DNA of 62,363 nt from an uncultured Prevotella sp. (GTDB lineage Bacteria; Bacteroidota; Bacteroidia; Bacteroidales; Bacteroidaceae): assembly GCA_946548065.1 (NCBI GenBank), contig CAMNPM010000008.1:1-62363 (forward strand), written 5' to 3'. The notes beneath the pieces were generated by a model that saw only the letters and a program-made list of their open reading frames with translations, had not been told where the DNA came from and did not search any database. Numbering within the stretch: position 1 is the first letter of the stretch; the number at the start of each line of letters is the position of its first letter. Below, piece after piece: positions 59,514-62,363 of this stretch. The position numbers were made by a program, and so were the translations under genes.

Positions 59514-61310
59514 ATGAATAGCATCGACGAACGAATATCGGCGCTGCGCGAGGAGCTGCGGCGCGAGCACATAAGTGCTTTTATCTTTCCCTCCACCGAC
59601 CCCCACAACTCAGAGTATACGGCCGACCACTGGAAGGGACGCGAGTGGATATCGGGCTTCAGCGGCTCGGCGGGTACGGCCGTGGTGACACTGAAGAGCG
59701 CAGCTCTCTGGACTGACTCACGATACTTCATCGCTGCTGCCGACCAGTTGAAAGGTACAGAATTCCAGCTGATGAAACAGAAGATTGAGGGAACGCCCAC
59801 CATCGCTGAATGGCTTGGCGGGGAGCTCAGCAGTATGGACGACCTGGAGGTAGGCATTGACGGGATGAACTCGTCGGCCAGTCTTGTCGAAGAGCTGACG
59901 CAAGAGTTGCGAAGGCAAGGAGGCATCACGCTGCGTACGAACTTCGACCCTCTGCAGCGCATCTGGATGCAGCGTCCTGCCATCCCGATGCTGCCCGTCG
60001 TACCCCAGCCCATCGACTACACGGGCGAGGACACCCGCTCGAAACTCACCCGCATCCGCCGGGCACTACGCGAGAAGCATGCCGACGGAATGCTCATGGC
60101 TGCTCTTGACGACATCGCATGGACGCTGAACCTGCGAGGCTCCGACGTCCACTGCTGCCCTGTATTCGTCAGCTTCATGCTTATCACCACGCAGACGGCA
60201 AAGCTCTTCGTCCACGACGGCAAGCTCACGCAGGAGGCCCAGCAGTCGCTCCAGCGAGCTGGTGTGACCGTTGCCCCCTATGCTGGTGTGGGCGAGGCTC
60301 TGGCGCGCTATCCGGAATACAACATCCTGGCCGACCCCGACGAGGTAAGCTATGCCCTCATGAAAGCTATCCGCGCCCAGGAAATCGTGCGTGAGCCGTC
60401 GCCCGTGCCTGCGCTCAAAGCCATCAAGACGGAAGCTGAGCAGCAGGGGTTCCGCAGCGCGATGCTGCGCGACGGCATCGCGCTGGTGAAATTCCTCAGA
60501 TGGCTGAAGCCGGCCGTGGAGACCGGGGGACAGACGGAGATGAGCATTGATGAGAAACTGACTGCGCTGCGGACCGAACAGCCGCTGTACCGGGGGGTGT
60601 CGTTCGACACCATTGCGGCCTATCAGGCTCATGGCGCCATCGTGCACTATGAAGCTACACCTGCTACCGATGCACCCCTGCGGCCAGAGGGCTTGCTGCT
60701 CTTAGACAGCGGAGCCCAGTATCAAGACGGCACTACCGACATCACACGTACCATTGCCCTGGGTCCTGTGACCGAAGAGCAACGCCGCATCTACACACTG
60801 GTGCTGAAAGGCCACATTCAGCTGCAGCTACTGCGATTCCCGGATGGTGCCAGCGGTACACAGCTAGATGCCATTGCCCGCCGCGACCTGTGGGGCGAGG
60901 GCCTTAACTTCCTGCACGGCACAGGACACGGCGTGGGTTCCTACCTGAATGTGCACGAAGGGCCTCACCAGATTCGCATGGAGTACCGGCCCGCGCCGCT
61001 TCATGTCGGCATGACGGTGACCGACGAGCCGGGTGTCTATCTCGAAGGGAAATTTGGCGTGCGCATCGAGAACACCTTGCTCATCCAGCCTTACATAGAG
61101 ACAGGCTTTGGACGTTTCCTGCGGTTCGAGACCCTCACACTCTGTCCCATCGACAAGACTCCCATCCTGCCGGAACTGCTCACGCGAGAGGAAATAGGGT
61201 GGCTCGACGACTATCATGAGACTGTCTATCAGAAAATCTCACCCCACCTCGACGAGACAGAACGCATCTGGCTCCGCGAGGCTACCGCACCGCTGGCTGT
61301 TTTAGAATAA
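59514..61310 (+). CDS. Aminopeptidase P family (M24) Xaa-Pro peptidase
   Basis: 598 residues, the three-domain long form. Two creatinase-like N-terminal domains (MNSIDERISALREELRREHI, FIFPSTDPHNSEY, WISGFSGSAGTAVV) precede the pita-bread catalytic domain. Metal ligands: aspartates in LLDSGAQYQDGTTDITRT, histidine in LHGTGHGVGSYLNVHEGP, glutamates in TDEPGVYLEG and VRIENTLL. It would remove an N-terminal residue before proline using two Mn2+. No signal peptide, so cytosolic. It is divergent from the type IX operon and seems independent of it. Confidence 0.96.
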   Translation: MNSIDERISALREELRREHISAFIFPSTDPHNSEYTADHWKGREWISGFSGSAGTAVVTLKSAALWTDSRYFIAAADQLKGTEFQLMKQKIEGTPTIAEWLGGELSSMDDLEVGIDGMNSSASLVEELTQELRRQGGITLRTNFDPLQRIWMQRPAIPMLPVVPQPIDYTGEDTRSKLTRIRRALREKHADGMLMAALDDIAWTLNLRGSDVHCCPVFVSFMLITTQTAKLFVHDGKLTQEAQQSLQRAGVTVAPYAGVGEALARYPEYNILADPDEVSYALMKAIRAQEIVREPSPVPALKAIKTEAEQQGFRSAMLRDGIALVKFLRWLKPAVETGGQTEMSIDEKLTALRTEQPLYRGVSFDTIAAYQAHGAIVHYEATPATDAPLRPEGLLLLDSGAQYQDGTTDITRTIALGPVTEEQRRIYTLVLKGHIQLQLLRFPDGASGTQLDAIARRDLWGEGLNFLHGTGHGVGSYLNVHEGPHQIRMEYRPAPLHVGMTVTDEPGVYLEGKFGVRIENTLLIQPYIETGFGRFLRFETLTLCPIDKTPILPELLTREEIGWLDDYHETVYQKISPHLDETERIWLREATAPLAVLE

Positions 61311-61356
61311 AAATCTATTTTACGGAAAAAAGTGTGGAAATATGGAAAACTTTTTG

Positions 61357-61364
61357 TACCTTTG
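61357..61364 (+). promoter_or_regulatory. Orphan -7 box pointing into the 3' end of the GtrA gene
   Basis: TACCTTTG at 61357-61364 matches TAnnTTTG exactly and lies in an AT-rich gap. The only ORF behind it is a 14-codon frame from 61395. It would make an antisense transcript to the GtrA-family gene, or it is a remnant. Confidence 0.35.
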
Positions 61365-61392
61365 TCGCCGTAAACGAATCAACACAATCGCG

Positions 61393-61827
61393 CTATGGGC
61401 AAACTGATGCTGCCTCTTCCTTTTTCTTCTTGCGCTTGAAATGCTTGAAGACAAACCGGACCAGAAGGAAGTTGACGGGGATGGATACCGCATAAACGCC
61501 CACGGGAGCCATCTCTGCGCTCAGACCCATCCATACAAAGAAATTCAGGAGGCCCATCTGGAGAAAGTAGTTCACCAGATGGGCTCCGCCGAATCCTGCC
61601 CCGTTCTCTGCTGTTGTTTTTTCACGGAAGATGTAACGGGCACTCAAGTAATAGTTTACAATAAATCCCACTATATAGCCTGCCGTCCAGGCTATGTTAA
61701 TGTTCATGACCAATTGTAGCAGCCAGTACACCACATAGTGTATCACTGTAATCAGTACGCCGACCACGCTAAAGCGTATCATCTCGCCAATGGCTTCTTT
61801 GTTGATATGTAATCCCTTTTTATTCAT
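61393..61827 (-). CDS. GtrA-family membrane protein
   Basis: 144 residues with four predicted membrane helices (MIRFSVVGVLITVIHYVVYWL, NINIAWTAGYIVGFIVNYYL, FLQMGLLNFFVWMGL, VGVYAVSIPVNFLLVRFVF). The conserved FIVNYYLSARYIFRE and the basic tail (KHFKRKKKKEE) fit GtrA/DPMS-associated proteins, which help move polyprenyl-linked sugars across the inner membrane for surface glycan assembly. A promoter lies just upstream. It stands alone here without a glycosyltransferase neighbour. Confidence 0.9.
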   Translation of the reverse strand: MNKKGLHINKEAIGEMIRFSVVGVLITVIHYVVYWLLQLVMNINIAWTAGYIVGFIVNYYLSARYIFREKTTAENGAGFGGAHLVNYFLQMGLLNFFVWMGLSAEMAPVGVYAVSIPVNFLLVRFVFKHFKRKKKKEEAASVCP

Positions 61828-61855
61828 GAGTTGTTTTATGACTCATCATCGGGCG

Positions 61856-61887
61856 CAAAGGTATAAAAAATATGTGAAAAAGCCAAA
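61856..61887 (-). promoter_or_regulatory. Promoter of the GtrA-family gene
   Basis: On the minus strand, TTTG (61887-61884) stands 20 bases before TACCTTTG (61863-61856). The ATG is at 61827. Confidence 0.7.
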
Positions 61888-61945
61888 TTGTAATGTGAAA
61901 AACAAATTTTTTGTGCATTCGCGACGTTAATAAGCGGAAATTTCG

Positions 61946-61953
61946 TATATTTG
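61946..61953 (+). promoter_or_regulatory. -7 box of the terminal lipoprotein gene
   Basis: TATATTTG matches TAnnTTTG; the start codon is 32 bases downstream. No convincing -33 element was found at the expected spacing. Confidence 0.5.
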
Positions 61954-61984
61954 CAACATCTTTTCACTAAAACTATTAACAATT

Positions 61985-62363
61985 ATGAGAAAACAAATCC
62001 GATTACTACTGTTGCTCGCCCTGCCGATGCTGCTGGGGCTGGCAGCCTGTTCTGACAAGGACATCGCATCGTTCAACAATCCGTTGGGCAGCGACATCTA
62101 CGGCGTCTGGTATGCCGACTATCAGGCATCGGGCACTATAGGCAGCGACAACATCCCCTACAGCCGCGTGGTGCAGGCTGTGAAGTTCAACAGCGACGGC
62201 ACGGGAACGTGGTGGAAGATGATGTTTGCTGCCGACGATGCCAGCAAGCCCCTCGCTCTCTTAGGCGGACGCTATCCAGAGGATGGCACCTTCGACTATA
62301 GCGTGGCAGCCGACGGCACCATCACCGCCAAGCGCAGGGGCGAGAAGCAGTTGGATGGAAGCC
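61985..62363 (+). CDS. Lipoprotein of unknown function (3' end outside window)
   Basis: 126 residues are visible. The signal and lipobox (LLLLLALPMLLGLAAC, Cys22) make it a lipoprotein. The mature part (SDIYGVWYADYQASGTIGS, VQAVKFNSDGTGTWWKM, YPEDGTFDYSVAADGTITAK) resembles the lipocalin-like beta-barrel repeats found in small Bacteroidota lipoproteins, with 'G-W' and 'DGTGTW' strand motifs. No specific function is recognised. Confidence 0.8.
   Translation, partial: MRKQIRLLLLLALPMLLGLAACSDKDIASFNNPLGSDIYGVWYADYQASGTIGSDNIPYSRVVQAVKFNSDGTGTWWKMMFAADDASKPLALLGGRYPEDGTFDYSVAADGTITAKRRGEKQLDGS

Overview
The window comes from a Bacteroidota chromosome, most likely Prevotellaceae (Prevotella/Segatella-like). 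The signs are a SusC/SusD pair, many glycoside hydrolases, a complete type IX secretion (T9SS) core, surface proteins with a shared C-terminal sorting-like tail, and promoters with the Bacteroidota -33 TTTG / -7 TAnnTTTG pattern. No rRNA, tRNA, CRISPR array, prophage or transposase gene was recognised. Coding density is high, and most intergenic DNA that exists holds short repeats.

Layout. 1-3.3 kb: the end of one secreted protein, a leucine-rich-repeat protein, a PIN-type toxin-antitoxin pair, and a broken third surface gene whose 3' end is a mosaic of the first two. 3.3-9.1 kb (minus): an operon FAH-family hydrolase, porU (T9SS sortase), porV (its outer-membrane partner), ispF. 9.2-13.7 kb: an exported protein of unknown function, an M13 peptidase, and a membrane-bound AraC regulator. 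13.8-22.1 kb: two tandem carboxylesterases, then a minus-strand set of GH67 alpha-glucuronidase, GH3 and an unknown 216-residue protein, which suggests glucuronoxylan side-chain removal. 22.2-26.5 kb: two overlapping histidine acid phosphatases (MINPP/phytase-like), a SufE-family protein and a U32-family protein.

26.6-53.0 kb is a large polysaccharide utilisation locus. On the plus strand are GH35-like, GH97 (retaining, alpha-galactosidase type), GH2, GH106-like alpha-L-rhamnosidase, an SGNH acetylesterase, a second GH2, and a membrane regulator built like a hybrid two-component sensor but lacking the kinase and receiver domains. Facing it on the minus strand are an exported sugar isomerase-like protein, a DUF4957/DUF5123-like lipoprotein, SusC and SusD. 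The enzymes fit a galactose- and rhamnose-containing, acetylated, uronic-acid-bearing glycan such as rhamnogalacturonan or an arabinogalactan side chain; the substrate is inferred. An AAA-type ATPase gene on the opposite strand interrupts the enzyme operon and is flanked by two nearly identical hairpin elements.

53.3-59.4 kb (minus): the T9SS core porP-porK/gldK-porL/gldL-porM/gldM-porN/gldN. 59.5-62.4 kb: aminopeptidase P, a GtrA-family membrane protein and the start of a lipoprotein gene.

The most unusual feature is the density of short tandem or palindromic repeats, including several in frame inside exported-protein genes (a 3 x 22-bp insert in the GH106 gene, a 10 x 9-bp ACTAGT array in a GH2 gene, G/C-rich inserts in the esterase and GH2 genes) and an array of at least 19 eight-base units between gldL and gldM.
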